Counted from the stretch's first letter, positions 4,737 to 14,032 are shown. The stretch: DNA of 19,406 bases from Candidatus Marinamargulisbacteria bacterium SCGC AG-343-D04 (GCA_003265885.1 QFBQ01000026.1:1-19406), one strand, 5' to 3'. Notes: generated by a model not told the origin, from the sequence alone. Numbers and translations are program-made.

Positions 4737-7322
4737 TTATAGTAGAAAAAATATTTTTTGCCTTATCCCTTTAATCTTTTCCATTTTAGCCTCTATTTCT
4801 TCGCACTGTAATTGATTGTTTTGAGCATAAAGATAAAGATCTTTTAAATGATTTACCTTAGCCCAAAAACCTTCATCAAGACTATCTCTATACTCAGCAC
4901 TTATATTAGCTGCATACTTTAGAATAGACTGTATTGTTAGATCCCTTACTTCTTTCTCCACAACACCTGTATCCGTCTTCCCTAGTTCACATATAATATC
5001 TATTAATTCTGTTTCTGAGTTAAACTGTTGTTTATCTAAAGATAAACGCTTATTGTCTAAATCCTCAGACTCTTCATTCAAGGTTATTTCTTTTTTCCGT
5101 AAATACTCCCATATTTGCTTTCCTTGGGATTTTGTCAAATGACAGGAATTAAGCTCCTCTAAAACCGTTAAAAAGCTACTTTCAGTCTTATTTTTTAAAT
5201 CCAAAACTGATTTCATTCTTTCTTTACACTCTCTTTTTTCTCTTATATTTCTATCCCAATCGTCGGCATACTTCTTTAAACTCCCTAAATCAACCTTCAT
5301 ATCACCATCTTCAAGTTCTTCATCTTCTACACAAATACTGACACCTCCCACATCCCCAGCCTTCTCCATCTCCTGAATAGCCTCTTTAAACTCCTCCCAT
5401 GAAACATCATCATCCTCTTGTTTAACAGTTGTAGGTAAATATGGACTTAATACGTCTATATATTCACCAAACAAATCATCTAATATGATACTTTCATCTT
5501 CGATCTCTCTATCTTCTCTATTTAACCTAACCAACCCTTTTTCACACTCTGAAAGCCCTAATAACAAGTCCCCAACTAACCTACCCACTAGATTATCCGA
5601 CATCCCATTTAAATCTAGAGCTCTACCTTCTAAAAGTAGATCTTTGATACTTCTTACCAAGGCTTGGCCGACTAAATCCTCTACAGGATCTTCTTCTTTA
5701 TCCTCTCTCCATTGAATGGATCGGGTCATTTCTAGCCATTTTAAATTTTCACTAAACTTTTGCTTCAACTCTAACATTTCTTCTAATGAATCTTGCGTTC
5801 TACTCATGTTCAACTCTTGACTGTGTTGATTCACCTTTAGAATATGAGTAAAATCATTCGGATCATATCTTTTTTCACTTAATAAGGGGCTCAGCAAACG
5901 ATTGTCTGATAAAAATATTACAAGCATATTTTCTATCAAACCTCTTAATCTACTTAACAATTGCTCTTTATCAACTTCTTGAGACCACTTCTGATCAATC
6001 TCTTCTTTTATCTCCACCGCATGCCAAATTTTCAATTCCGCACTCTTATCACATGTACCTTGATGTCTAAAAATTCCATCAAAGATATGAAAGTACTCCA
6101 AGATGCTTTCTTTTTCACGCTCGGAATCCAATACTCCAACAGCTCCCGCCCATTCCTCTCTTTTAATTTTATCTACCATCCCATCTATATACAGATCTTT
6201 CTTTATTTCATTGCTTTTTAAGTCTATTTCTTTTTGTCCTTTTTCTTTTTCAATGTCTCTCAAAATCAAGTCTATATCTCTCAGTATTTCTACATTGTGA
6301 CACTCTAGTAAAGAATCTAACGTTAAAGAATCCAAAACATCTTTTAATGCATCCATTCTTCTTTGTATCTCTTTCTCTAAGCTTTTCACCTCACTTTTCC
6401 TCAACACTCTTGCTTGCTCTACTTCATTTAACTTATCAATATACTGAAACATAAATTGAGAATCTTCTTCCTCAAATGACGAACTATTAATTCTCCTTTT
6501 CAAAAAATCAGCTTCAGCATCTGAAATACTCCCTCCCATCTCACCTGCCATCAAAAAGATTTTTTGCAGCAATTTAATAGGGCTAGGGTCTATCTTGATA
6601 CTTAACTCTCTCATCCTATCATTCTCTTGCCGTTGTTTTTCTTTATCTTGAAAATAGTTTTCAATTAATTGCTTTACCGAAGCCTTCCTTTTCTCAATAT
6701 CTTCCCTCATTTCATAAATCAGCATAGCTATCTGATCAGAGGATACACCTTTCAAATCTACTGCTTCCCCTCTCTCAATTCTTTCCTTAACAACGCCAAC
6801 ACTATGTTGGGCTGCCGATGTTAACGACAAAACTGGAGAAGCTGGAAAAACCATTTTCAAAAAACTCCCATCAGTTCTCCCTTCATCTCCCCAAAAAATA
6901 TTTTGTATTGTGGCTGTAGCTGTAAACTGAAATGGATTACCTCCATTCATTGCTGGATACCCCCTAACTACTCTCCCATTAGTAACCTCAAAAATCAACG
7001 TAGGAGGGTCTTCACTCGTCCATCTCGCCTCTAGTGCAGAAACGTGTAAAACTTCTCCAATAACTCTACCCACTTCCTGCCCCCACTTTTCCATATCATC
7101 AACATGAATATGCCTAGCCTCTTCTATGGAAACTCTACACTGTAGGCCCCCCTTCTTTGTACACAATTTAATCAAAATCGCTTTAGGATCTTTGGTATCA
7201 AGAAATGGAAGACTCGCATCTTCGACTGCTTTAAACAATGCTTTCTGTTTTTCTTCTAACCTCGCATCATAGGGCCTTTCTAAAGCTCCTCCTATTCTAC
7301 CTGGACTTACCCTCGTCAACAT
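4737..7322 (-). CDS. Large coiled-coil protein of unknown function in the dcw operon
   Basis: An 861-residue protein that I do not recognise. Residues 1-175 or so look globular (short strands such as PPTLIFEVTNGRVVRGYPA and FQFTATATIQNIFWG). The rest, about 180-861, is Glu/Lys/Leu-rich and mostly helical, with heptad-like stretches typical of long coiled coils (around 195-235, 300-400 and 700-860). There is no signal peptide or clear membrane helix. The start is firm: AAGGAG lies seven bases before the ATG at 7322. That ATG is only 12 bases after the murG stop, so it is very likely co-transcribed with murD-ftsW-murG, where many bacteria have murC. It could be a structural division or envelope protein peculiar to this lineage, or an unrelated effector that inserted into the operon. 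Function is not inferable from sequence alone. Confidence 0.82.
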   Translation of the reverse strand: MLTRVSPGRIGGALERPYDARLEEKQKALFKAVEDASLPFLDTKDPKAILIKLCTKKGGLQCRVSIEEARHIHVDDMEKWGQEVGRVIGEVLHVSALEARWTSEDPPTLIFEVTNGRVVRGYPAMNGGNPFQFTATATIQNIFWGDEGRTDGSFLKMVFPASPVLSLTSAAQHSVGVVKERIERGEAVDLKGVSSDQIAMLIYEMREDIEKRKASVKQLIENYFQDKEKQRQENDRMRELSIKIDPSPIKLLQKIFLMAGEMGGSISDAEADFLKRRINSSSFEEEDSQFMFQYIDKLNEVEQARVLRKSEVKSLEKEIQRRMDALKDVLDSLTLDSLLECHNVEILRDIDLILRDIEKEKGQKEIDLKSNEIKKDLYIDGMVDKIKREEWAGAVGVLDSEREKESILEYFHIFDGIFRHQGTCDKSAELKIWHAVEIKEEIDQKWSQEVDKEQLLSRLRGLIENMLVIFLSDNRLLSPLLSEKRYDPNDFTHILKVNQHSQELNMSRTQDSLEEMLELKQKFSENLKWLEMTRSIQWREDKEEDPVEDLVGQALVRSIKDLLLEGRALDLNGMSDNLVGRLVGDLLLGLSECEKGLVRLNREDREIEDESIILDDLFGEYIDVLSPYLPTTVKQEDDDVSWEEFKEAIQEMEKAGDVGGVSICVEDEELEDGDMKVDLGSLKKYADDWDRNIREKRECKERMKSVLDLKNKTESSFLTVLEELNSCHLTKSQGKQIWEYLRKKEITLNEESEDLDNKRLSLDKQQFNSETELIDIICELGKTDTGVVEKEVRDLTIQSILKYAANISAEYRDSLDEGFWAKVNHLKDLYLYAQNNQLQCEEIEAKMEKIKGIRQKIFFLL

Positions 7323-7334
7323 AGCTTAACTCCT

Positions 7335-8348
7335 TCATCTTATTTCCGTACATATCTCTTCAAATTTCACTCTATACCTATTCTTTGACTGTTCAAACGG
7401 GAATGATAAAGCCTCTTTAAATGTCTTTAACGATAAGTGTTCTTTTTCTATAATCGGACAAGGGCTAAGAGAGGCCATTGCTTTGGCATTATGCCATTGA
7501 TGGTTGTCTGTAGCATGAGGAAAGGGCATCAAAATAGCCGCTTTCTGAAAGTGTAACAATTCCGCCACTGACGTTGCTCCGGATCGAGAGACAACAAGAT
7601 CTGCCCACTCATAATAGCTTTTTATATTCTCTGCATACGGAATCCGCACAACCTTTACAGTCTCATCTTCCCCCACTTGAACAAAAGCCTCGTCCTCCGA
7701 AAAGTGTTCTTTATAAAACTGCTTCCCAACAATATGAATGATCACCATATTCTCTTTAATAAACTCATTCTCATGTTCTAGAAAAAATCGATTGATATCT
7801 AAGGCCCCCTGACTCCCTCCAAACACCAAACAACGCTTTCCTTCTGCCCAGTTCATAGAACAAATCTCTTTACTCTGCTCTTCAGCAGGAAAACGAAGAC
7901 GTATCGGATTCCCTGTTAATACGACTTTCTTTTCTGGAAAAAATTCGACAGATTCCTTAAAGCTAACACACACCTTATCCGCAAAACGATGCAAAAACCT
8001 ATTCGCTTTTCCTGGCCACGCATTTTGTTCACACAAGGTAATAGGAATACGTCTTAACCACGCTACAAGTACAACCGGAACCCCTACATATCCTCCAAAA
8101 CAAATCACTCTAGATACAGATTTTGTCGAAAAAAAAGACCAAATCTCTTTCATACTTTTAACCAAGGTCCATAGATTGTTTCTATTAATAGGTAATGCCG
8201 TATACGGAAAGGGATATGACTGTACTATCGTTTCAGAAACACGTCCTTTATCTACTAAAAAATGGACCTCTTTGCCTTGTAAATATTGTGCACAAGCAAT
8301 TGCCGGATAAACATGCCCTCCTGTCCCGCTACACGTCAGTACTATCAT
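7335..8348 (-). CDS. murG: UDP-N-acetylglucosamine:undecaprenyl-PP-MurNAc-pentapeptide GlcNAc transferase
   Basis: MurG adds GlcNAc to lipid I to make lipid II at the inner face of the cytoplasmic membrane, the last cytosolic step of peptidoglycan precursor synthesis. The 337-residue protein is somewhat shorter than the E. coli enzyme (355). The N-terminal GT-B half has the Gly-rich G8-T-G-G-H12 loop and CFGGYVGVPV. The middle has LCEQNAWPGKANR and VLTGNPIR. The C-terminal half has LVFGGSQGA and, for UDP-GlcNAc binding, SRSGATSVAEL and HATDNHQWHNA. Its ATG overlaps the ftsW stop in an ATGA, so the two are translationally coupled. Confidence 0.96.
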   Translation of the reverse strand: MIVLTCSGTGGHVYPAIACAQYLQGKEVHFLVDKGRVSETIVQSYPFPYTALPINRNNLWTLVKSMKEIWSFFSTKSVSRVICFGGYVGVPVVLVAWLRRIPITLCEQNAWPGKANRFLHRFADKVCVSFKESVEFFPEKKVVLTGNPIRLRFPAEEQSKEICSMNWAEGKRCLVFGGSQGALDINRFFLEHENEFIKENMVIIHIVGKQFYKEHFSEDEAFVQVGEDETVKVVRIPYAENIKSYYEWADLVVSRSGATSVAELLHFQKAAILMPFPHATDNHQWHNAKAMASLSPCPIIEKEHLSLKTFKEALSFPFEQSKNRYRVKFEEICTEIR

Positions 8349-9466
8349 TTGTTAATCCCATATTCCTTCAATACTATACTATTTGAAATATTTAAGATAA
8401 CTCCTATATAGAAAAGTGAGGTAATCAACGATGTTCCTCCAAACGAAATAAAGGTCAAAGGTATCCCTGTAACTGGAAACAAGCCTATCACCACAACTAT
8501 ATTAATAAAGGCCTGAAAACATACCAAAAAACAACAGCCCATTCCTAAAAAAAAGCTATACGGTTCCGCTGCATTTTTTACAATATGAAACGTTTTTAAA
8601 AGAATAGAAACATACAAACACACAATAATAGATGCAAAAATAAAACCTCCCTCTTCACAAATAATAGAAAAAATAAAGTCTGAGTACTGTAATGGTAAAT
8701 AAAAATATTTCAATTTACTTTCTCCCAATCCTAACCCCCAAAACCCTCCAGACCCTATCGCCGTCAATGATTGAACCATATGATAATTTTTTCCCAATGG
8801 GTCTTCCCAGGGATTTAAAAAAGAGGTGATACGTTGCAACTGATACGCATGTGTCAAAATCACGCCTGTTAACACGGCAATGGCCATACTGACTAAGGTT
8901 AGAATATGCTTGATAGGCATTTGGGATAAAAAAAACAAGGTAAACATGACCACTAAAATCATCCCTGTATTTCCTAAATCTGGTTGCAACACTAAAAGCC
9001 CCAACGGAATACTTGTAATCAAAAGCATAGGAAAACACCCTTTAAAAAAGGACGAAAGATACTCTTTAGACCTATTTAACCCTGTTGCAATAAAAATCAC
9101 CACAACAAATTTAGCCACTTCCACAGGTTGGAACTGTAAAACCCCAAGATTAAGCCATCGTTGCGCTCCTCCAATTTTTACGCCTAAAGGACTTAATGTA
9201 ATACCTAGCAACGCCACCATAAATAAAAATAATAGGCTAATTTTTTTTCTGTAAAACTGATGAGGAACAACAAGCCCTACACCTAACGCTACAAGCCCCA
9301 GTCCAAGATAAATAAGATGACGTTTTATAAAAAAGTAAGCATCGTTATAGTTAGAAAATCCTACAATAGAACTGGTAGAAAACATCATCAAGACCCCTAT
9401 CACCAGCAATATAAAAACAGGGATCAGTAATGTCCAATCACATTTAAACCAATAACGTTTTAGCAT
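8345..9466 (-). CDS. ftsW: SEDS-family lipid II polymerase FtsW
   Basis: FtsW is the septal peptidoglycan glycosyltransferase of the SEDS family, working with a class B PBP in the division complex. The protein has about ten hydrophobic segments. SEDS motifs include GAQRWLNLG with FQPVEVAKF, LVLQPDLGNTG, the loop NPWEDPLGKNYHMVQSL, IGSGGFWGLGLGES, and the C-terminal GLFPVTGIPLTFISFGGTS. I choose the ATG at 9466 (MLKRYWF, 373 residues); an in-frame GTG at 9478 would add four residues. The 5' end overlaps the end of murD by 23 bases and the 3' end overlaps murG by 4. RodA is the alternative SEDS protein, but the murD/murG context favours FtsW. Confidence 0.94.
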   Translation of the reverse strand: MLKRYWFKCDWTLLIPVFILLVIGVLMMFSTSSIVGFSNYNDAYFFIKRHLIYLGLGLVALGVGLVVPHQFYRKKISLLFLFMVALLGITLSPLGVKIGGAQRWLNLGVLQFQPVEVAKFVVVIFIATGLNRSKEYLSSFFKGCFPMLLITSIPLGLLVLQPDLGNTGMILVVMFTLFFLSQMPIKHILTLVSMAIAVLTGVILTHAYQLQRITSFLNPWEDPLGKNYHMVQSLTAIGSGGFWGLGLGESKLKYFYLPLQYSDFIFSIICEEGGFIFASIIVCLYVSILLKTFHIVKNAAEPYSFFLGMGCCFLVCFQAFINIVVVIGLFPVTGIPLTFISFGGTSLITSLFYIGVILNISNSIVLKEYGINK

Positions 9467-10638
9467 ATTCTGCCACACCCGTCACAAATTGATTACCTCT
9501 ATCTTCAAAGCTTCTAAAATGATCTTGGCTAGATGAGGAGGGTGAAAATAAAATAATATCTCCTGGTTTTGACAACTTAAACGAACGATCTATAGCCTGG
9601 GACAAGGTCTGAACTTTAGCAATTGTAAAAGATGCCGACATCGCAGAACACTCTTCTTGTATTCTCGGAGCTATGTCCCCAAACACTATTACCCCTTGAG
9701 TACCCTTAATAACTGCCTCTAAACATTCCGTCATATCTAACCCCTTATCCTCTCCACATAAAATGAGTAAGGGCTTCTTCGAAAAAGACTGTAAGGCTTG
9801 AAGCGTTGCTTCTGGATTTGTGGCTTTGGAATCATTATAAAAACGACGCCCTTCTATCTCTGAAATAAACTCTAGGCGATGCTTCAATGCTTTAAAGTTT
9901 TTCATATGCTGCAAACACGACGGAATACTATACCCTAAACACTCTGCCACTTTTAACGCCGCAACCACATTGAGATGATTATGTTTTCCAGGACACTGTT
10001 CAAGCTGTGTTATCTCAGACGTAATGTCCACATCTGAAAAAGGGACACATTCTGCCAGTGTGTCTTGGCAACTGTCTTCAACTATAGAATCGTTTTGGTT
10101 ATATATTAAAAAATGTTGAGCCCCTTGATTTTGAAAACATTTTGCTTTCTGCTCTATATACTCTTCAAGCGTTCCATGTCGAGATAAATGATCCGGGGTA
10201 ATATTCAAAAAAAACGCCCACATCAGGCGTAAACGTATCAAAAGATTCACTTTGATAACTACTGACTTCTACAACAATGGTGGGAAACTCATGCTCCAGC
10301 CCAACAAAATCAATGAGCGGAATTCCAATATTTCCCGCATATGGAATATCCAACATATGCGAAATCATCGCCGTCACAGTCGATTTTCCATTCGTCCCTG
10401 TGACTGCAATCAATGTAGGAGGATTTCCCGACTCTTGGAACAATTGATAGGCCCACTCAAGCTCTGAAATAATCGGACACTGTACTTCTGGATATTCTTT
10501 CGGATGGATACCGGGAGACGAGATAACCAAGTCTGCATCAGCGGGATCCACACACTCGATTTGATTCTTTTCGCAATATTTCTTTACACTATTTGCTGTA
10601 ATTCCTTGGCCTAATACCGCTATTCTTTTTTTACTCAT
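9444..10638 (-). CDS. murD: UDP-N-acetylmuramoylalanine-D-glutamate ligase, interrupted by a one-base frameshift
   Basis: MurD is the cytosolic ATP-dependent ligase that adds D-Glu to UDP-MurNAc-L-Ala. The N-terminal part, from ATG 10638 (MSKKRIAVLGQG), has SSPGIHP, the P-loop GTNGKST at residues 81-87, NIGIPL and EVSSYQ. The C-terminal part, in another frame, has NITPDHLSRHG, YNDSKATNPEAT, LILCGEDKG and FSPSSSSQDHFRSFEDRGNQF. The frames join at a T8 run (A8 on the + strand, 10207-10214). Seven Ts would give TPDVGVFLNITPDHL and one 397-residue ligase, a little shorter than E. coli MurD (438). Without correction the product stops at 10165 after about 157 residues. All catalytic motifs survive on both sides, so this is a recent lesion, a slippage-corrected gene or a homopolymer sequencing error. 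It is first in a tight operon with ftsW and murG. Upstream in-frame Met codons reach into the divergent gene and are not credible. Confidence 0.9.
10207..10214 (-). other. T8 homopolymer where the murD frame breaks
   Basis: On the coding strand the run reads GTTTTTTTTG. Read straight through, it gives VFFEYYPGS and a stop at 10165. With one T fewer it gives VFLNITPDH, the expected MurD sequence. The break falls exactly at the longest homopolymer in the gene. Confidence 0.85.
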
Positions 10639-10644
10639 GGCAGT

Positions 10645-10673
10645 ATTATAGTTTAGAATGCTATGCATAAAAA
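10645..10673 (-). promoter_or_regulatory. Possible murD promoter, nearly leaderless
   Basis: On the minus strand TATAAT (10645-10650) lies six bases before the murD ATG, with a poor -35 match (TTTTTA) 17 bases further up. If used, the transcript would start at or within a few bases of the ATG. The -35 is weak, so the call is tentative. Confidence 0.25.
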
Positions 10674-10748
10674 GGTTTCCATCCTGCTTGATACTCAACA
10701 GTACTGTATACAAGAATAATATTTTCATATTTAGGGTATATCTAAAAA

Positions 10749-11447
10749 ATGATCTATAGACACCAACCAAGCGGTCCTGACTACATTTCTCAAACTGAAC
10801 ACGCACGAATTGCCGCATTTTTACTCTCAAAAACATCGTTTTATCAGACTCTACCATCTCATATTCAAGACATTCTCTATCTTGCTACCCTTCATCATGA
10901 CGACGGCTGGATAAAATGGGAACAAAATCCAACAATCAATCCTCACACCTCTTTCCCCTACGACTTCAAAACAGTTCCTACCTTAGTTCATTTGGAGATC
11001 TGGAAACGATCTCGAGAAATAGCTGCTCGTTATGGAGATGCTATAGGGTACTTTGTATCTCTTCACAACCATAATTTATATCATAAATTTAACTATATAA
11101 TGTCAAATCAAGAGGAAGAAAAATTACACCAGCTATTCTTAACTGAAGAAAAATCTTATAGAGATTCTATTCAAGATCCTCTTTATTCTGATCAAGATTT
11201 TAAACTCTATCATGATAACTGCATTCAGTGGATTTCTATGACGGACTACATCTCTCTTGTTATCTGTATGGGAATACCATCCTCTTCCTATTCGTTTGCA
11301 GATGCCAATATTCATATTAAAAATGACTCGGACTCTATCTCTATAACTCCTTATATTTTCTCAGATAGTTTTTCCGCGTCTATCTCTGTATTAACATGGC
11401 CATCTTTATTAGAGAAAAAAGCAAAAATAAAAATAAAAAACTTATAA
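10749..11447 (+). CDS. DUF3891 family protein
   Basis: A 232-residue protein resembling DUF3891, a family of unknown function with HD-hydrolase-like histidine/aspartate motifs. The family pattern is seen at the N terminus (MIYRHQPSGPDYISQTEHARIA), the HHDDGW motif at residues 49-54, a conserved His at 81 in VHLEIWKRS, and SLHNHNLY at 104-111. The His/Asp pattern suggests a metal-dependent enzyme, but no substrate is known to me. The divergent murD starts 110 bases upstream on the other strand. The SET-domain gene follows 31 bases after the stop, so the two may be co-transcribed. No strong Shine-Dalgarno precedes the ATG. It is one of the few + strand genes with wide family relatives. Confidence 0.75.
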   Translation: MIYRHQPSGPDYISQTEHARIAAFLLSKTSFYQTLPSHIQDILYLATLHHDDGWIKWEQNPTINPHTSFPYDFKTVPTLVHLEIWKRSREIAARYGDAIGYFVSLHNHNLYHKFNYIMSNQEEEKLHQLFLTEEKSYRDSIQDPLYSDQDFKLYHDNCIQWISMTDYISLVICMGIPSSSYSFADANIHIKNDSDSISITPYIFSDSFSASISVLTWPSLLEKKAKIKIKNL

Positions 11448-11478
11448 AAAAATCAAAATTATACTACAATAGTACTCA

Positions 11479-12804
11479 ATGAATGCAGCAAGACGCGCCC
11501 TCTATTCACTGCGTAAAAAATATCCCGATCCATCACCGTCCCTAGCACCCCGAGCACTATTCTACCATACTAAAACTTCGAACATTCTCCCTTTGGATAA
11601 GAATTTTGTTCCAGACCCTCGTGTAAAAAGCTTCTTAAAAAACTTCCCTTCTTCTGATCGTTTAACCATAAAAAACTGTCCTCATTTAGGAAAAGGTCAT
11701 AGAGGTGTATTTGCTACACAGCATATCCCCAAAAATAACATTGTTTTGATTTACCCACTCGACAAAACACCTTCTAAAGAAGTCGGGCCTTGTAACGGTA
11801 TCTATGATTTTGATGAGGGCATTTTTTTTGGAGATCCACATACCACAGAACCTAATAAAGCTGCTCACATCATTAATGAATGTACAGAGGTTAATGTAGC
11901 TCCTCAAACCTTTACTTTTCCAGTCAAATTCAACCCGAAGACCTTAATCGCAACCCCTGAAACTTCGCCTAACAAAAGCACATTCACGGCGCCCCTTACT
12001 GTCTATCTCACGACCAAAGCCATCTCTGAAGGAGAAGAATTAACTGCTTTCTATGGGCCCAACTATGGACCGGCTCTTTCTTCCGTATATATCACAGACC
12101 CAAAAAAAGATTACAAAGTTTTTAAGAAAGGAACTCTTCTTGAAAAAGTAAAGCTCTTATTCCGTCCTTCATCAATGGAACGTGTTCTTCTAACACTTCC
12201 ATCATCTCCGTCTTCTCTATATAAACGATTACTGCTAAAACTTCCTAATGTTAACATTCTTGGTCATTCAACATTTCAGTTACCTGTATACTTTTTCTTA
12301 CTCAATCAAGCCGCAACAATGCCAAGAGAGCTTTATACTGAGTCATCATATAAAGAGCTCTGCCTCACTCTTTTAAACACCTATTCATTTATAGATTTCT
12401 ACAAATTTAACTCAAATTTTCATAACTATACGTTATCAAAACCTTTAGAAAGAAATAACATAATATACGATATTCAGAACTATAGAGATAACAACGTCAT
12501 ACCCAGTGATTCAAAAAAATGTTTACAGCTTTATTTATTACTATCTCCACTGGAGACCTTATCTGATAATCTTCTAATAGACACATCTCTCTCAGACTTT
12601 AAAGATTTTTGTTACCGCACCTGCTCTATCATTGAAAACTCTCCAGGGTTTAATCTTCCTGGATTTGAAAGCACATCCAATATTCTTATTAAAGAAGAAA
12701 TAAAACCGCTTTTAGACGCAGACATACTAACACCAGGGATTCGTAAAGACCTCCTTGATCTCCTATCAAAAGCACTTTTTGATTCTCGCTTTGTAGGGGG
12801 ATAG
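11479..12804 (+). CDS. SET-domain protein, putative protein lysine methyltransferase and candidate effector
   Basis: A 441-residue protein with a SET fold at about residues 65-200. The S-adenosylmethionine-binding start is GHRGVFATQHI (73-83). The NHSC-like motif is H130-I-I-N133-E-C135-T-E-V-N139. The closing motif is AISEGEELTAFYG (to G193), where Y192 is the expected catalytic tyrosine. The usual NHS is INE here, but N133, C135 and N139 keep their spacing. SET enzymes methylate lysines of histones and other proteins; bacterial examples include Chlamydia NUE and Legionella RomA/LegAS4, delivered into host cells. Residues 200-441 match nothing I know. There is no signal peptide. It follows the DUF3891 gene by 31 bases and converges with the DUF457 gene. 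Methylation of host targets is inference. Confidence 0.78.
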   Translation: MNAARRALYSLRKKYPDPSPSLAPRALFYHTKTSNILPLDKNFVPDPRVKSFLKNFPSSDRLTIKNCPHLGKGHRGVFATQHIPKNNIVLIYPLDKTPSKEVGPCNGIYDFDEGIFFGDPHTTEPNKAAHIINECTEVNVAPQTFTFPVKFNPKTLIATPETSPNKSTFTAPLTVYLTTKAISEGEELTAFYGPNYGPALSSVYITDPKKDYKVFKKGTLLEKVKLLFRPSSMERVLLTLPSSPSSLYKRLLLKLPNVNILGHSTFQLPVYFFLLNQAATMPRELYTESSYKELCLTLLNTYSFIDFYKFNSNFHNYTLSKPLERNNIIYDIQNYRDNNVIPSDSKKCLQLYLLLSPLETLSDNLLIDTSLSDFKDFCYRTCSIIENSPGFNLPGFESTSNILIKEEIKPLLDADILTPGIRKDLLDLLSKALFDSRFVGG

Positions 12805-12810
12805 CCCTAC
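12793..12810 (+). terminator. Weak hairpin at the convergent gene ends, possible terminator
   Basis: GTAGGG (12793-12798) pairs with CCCTAC (12805-12810) around a six-base loop that overlaps the SET gene stop codon. A T6 run follows six bases after the stem on the + strand. The stem is short and the T run is displaced, so function is uncertain. Confidence 0.25.
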
Positions 12811-12812
12811 GG

Positions 12813-13808
12813 TCACTTTTTTATAAAAGGAAACATTCTAAAAAAAAGCTCTTTAAAATGCTGTCCCATGTTAGGGACCTCAGAACGTTTCATGATAATT
12901 CGACTAGATTCAGATATAGGCCTCTGTATCTCATGTGAAAAAATATGGATAGGGCCATATCTAAGAGGGTCCCCAAATAATCCAAATCTTAAATCTCTAA
13001 CGATCATTTTTGACGCAGTTTTCTCCAAACTATAATACTCTTTAGTCACATAGATTAACGACTTTAATCGTGAGGGCATCTGCTCATAAGGTAAAAGGTG
13101 ATGTTGCTTGGGCACCGCAAACATAGGAGAAAAAGACTTCGAATCAAAAATCGAATATGTACTAAAGAAAAAATGATGTTTACTTTCAATCGTAGTACTC
13201 CATAACAAACAATTAAACGGTGTAGGTCTATACGTAAATCGAATAGCCGGAATAGACTGAACCTGAATACTCTGTTTGATACGATGATACATATACCCCT
13301 TCATTCCTACACACAAGAGAAGATACATACAACTAATAATTACCCCTTTTTTTACCCAACCAGGGCGTTTATATCCTAAAAGACCTATCATTAAAGGTAA
13401 GGTATAAAGAGGGTCGATGATAAAAATTGCATTGAAGGCGACTTTGTAAGGATGTGGCCAAAAAAACTGTGTTCCCCAACTTGTAAAACAATCTAATAAA
13501 GAATGGGTTAAAAACACCCAAAAGTACCACCAATATAATCCTTTGAAGGTTAAAGATTTAAACCAAGATCTACTCCCCCAAGCACATAATATTGGCGCTA
13601 ATACTGCAAATAAAAGAGAATGGGTAAATCCGCGATGATGAATTAACATGGTTAAATCATCGTACTCAAACGGTTTAATAAAAAAAGTATCCAAATCAGG
13701 AAGTGTTGCGGCTAAACCTCCAATAAAAATAGCTTTTTTCCCCCGGTCCTTCCCCGCAAGAAGATATCCGACTGAGGCTCCCAACACAAATTGACTAATA
13801 GAATCCAT
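12813..13808 (-). CDS. YdjM/DUF457 family membrane-bound metal-dependent hydrolase
   Basis: A 331-residue inner-membrane protein of the DUF457 family, whose E. coli member YdjM is an SOS-induced membrane protein. Signature metal-binding motifs are PDLD at residues 37-40, HHRGFTHS at 57-64 and THSLLDCFTSWGT at 101-113. Four or five hydrophobic segments fill the first 180 residues. The last 130 residues are polar, as in longer family members. I chose the ATG at 13808 (MDSISQF), preceded by GAAGGA about ten bases up, because the family begins at this point. The frame extends 75 codons further to 14033, but that part is AT-driven and aromatic and unlike the family. Substrate unknown. Confidence 0.82.
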   Translation of the reverse strand: MDSISQFVLGASVGYLLAGKDRGKKAIFIGGLAATLPDLDTFFIKPFEYDDLTMLIHHRGFTHSLLFAVLAPILCAWGSRSWFKSLTFKGLYWWYFWVFLTHSLLDCFTSWGTQFFWPHPYKVAFNAIFIIDPLYTLPLMIGLLGYKRPGWVKKGVIISCMYLLLCVGMKGYMYHRIKQSIQVQSIPAIRFTYRPTPFNCLLWSTTIESKHHFFFSTYSIFDSKSFSPMFAVPKQHHLLPYEQMPSRLKSLIYVTKEYYSLEKTASKMIVRDLRFGLFGDPLRYGPIHIFSHEIQRPISESSRIIMKRSEVPNMGQHFKELFFRMFPFIKK

Positions 13809-14032
13809 AAAGCTATATTCCTTCGAATAAAGTATATTTAATATATAAAAATAAACCAAGCTATATAAATGAAACATCCCTATATAAAAGTGGCCATATG
13901 AATCTTTTGTGTAAAAAGAATATCGAATCTTGTAAAATAATCTGTAAATTATTGATACTTCAAAAAAAAGTACTCTAGAACTATACTTAATTTCAGTACA
14001 ACTTATAAATTTTAAAAAAGGTGGGTTTTTCA

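Noticed and set aside
6103..6300. Ser/Phe/Ile-rich + strand ORFs inside the 861-codon gene
   Set aside because: These are complements of Glu/Lys-rich coiled-coil codons on the minus strand.
10639..10857. N-terminal extension of murD into the divergent DUF3891 gene
   Set aside because: MurD homology begins at MSKKRIAVLG (10638). The extension would be antisense to the first third of a better-supported gene.
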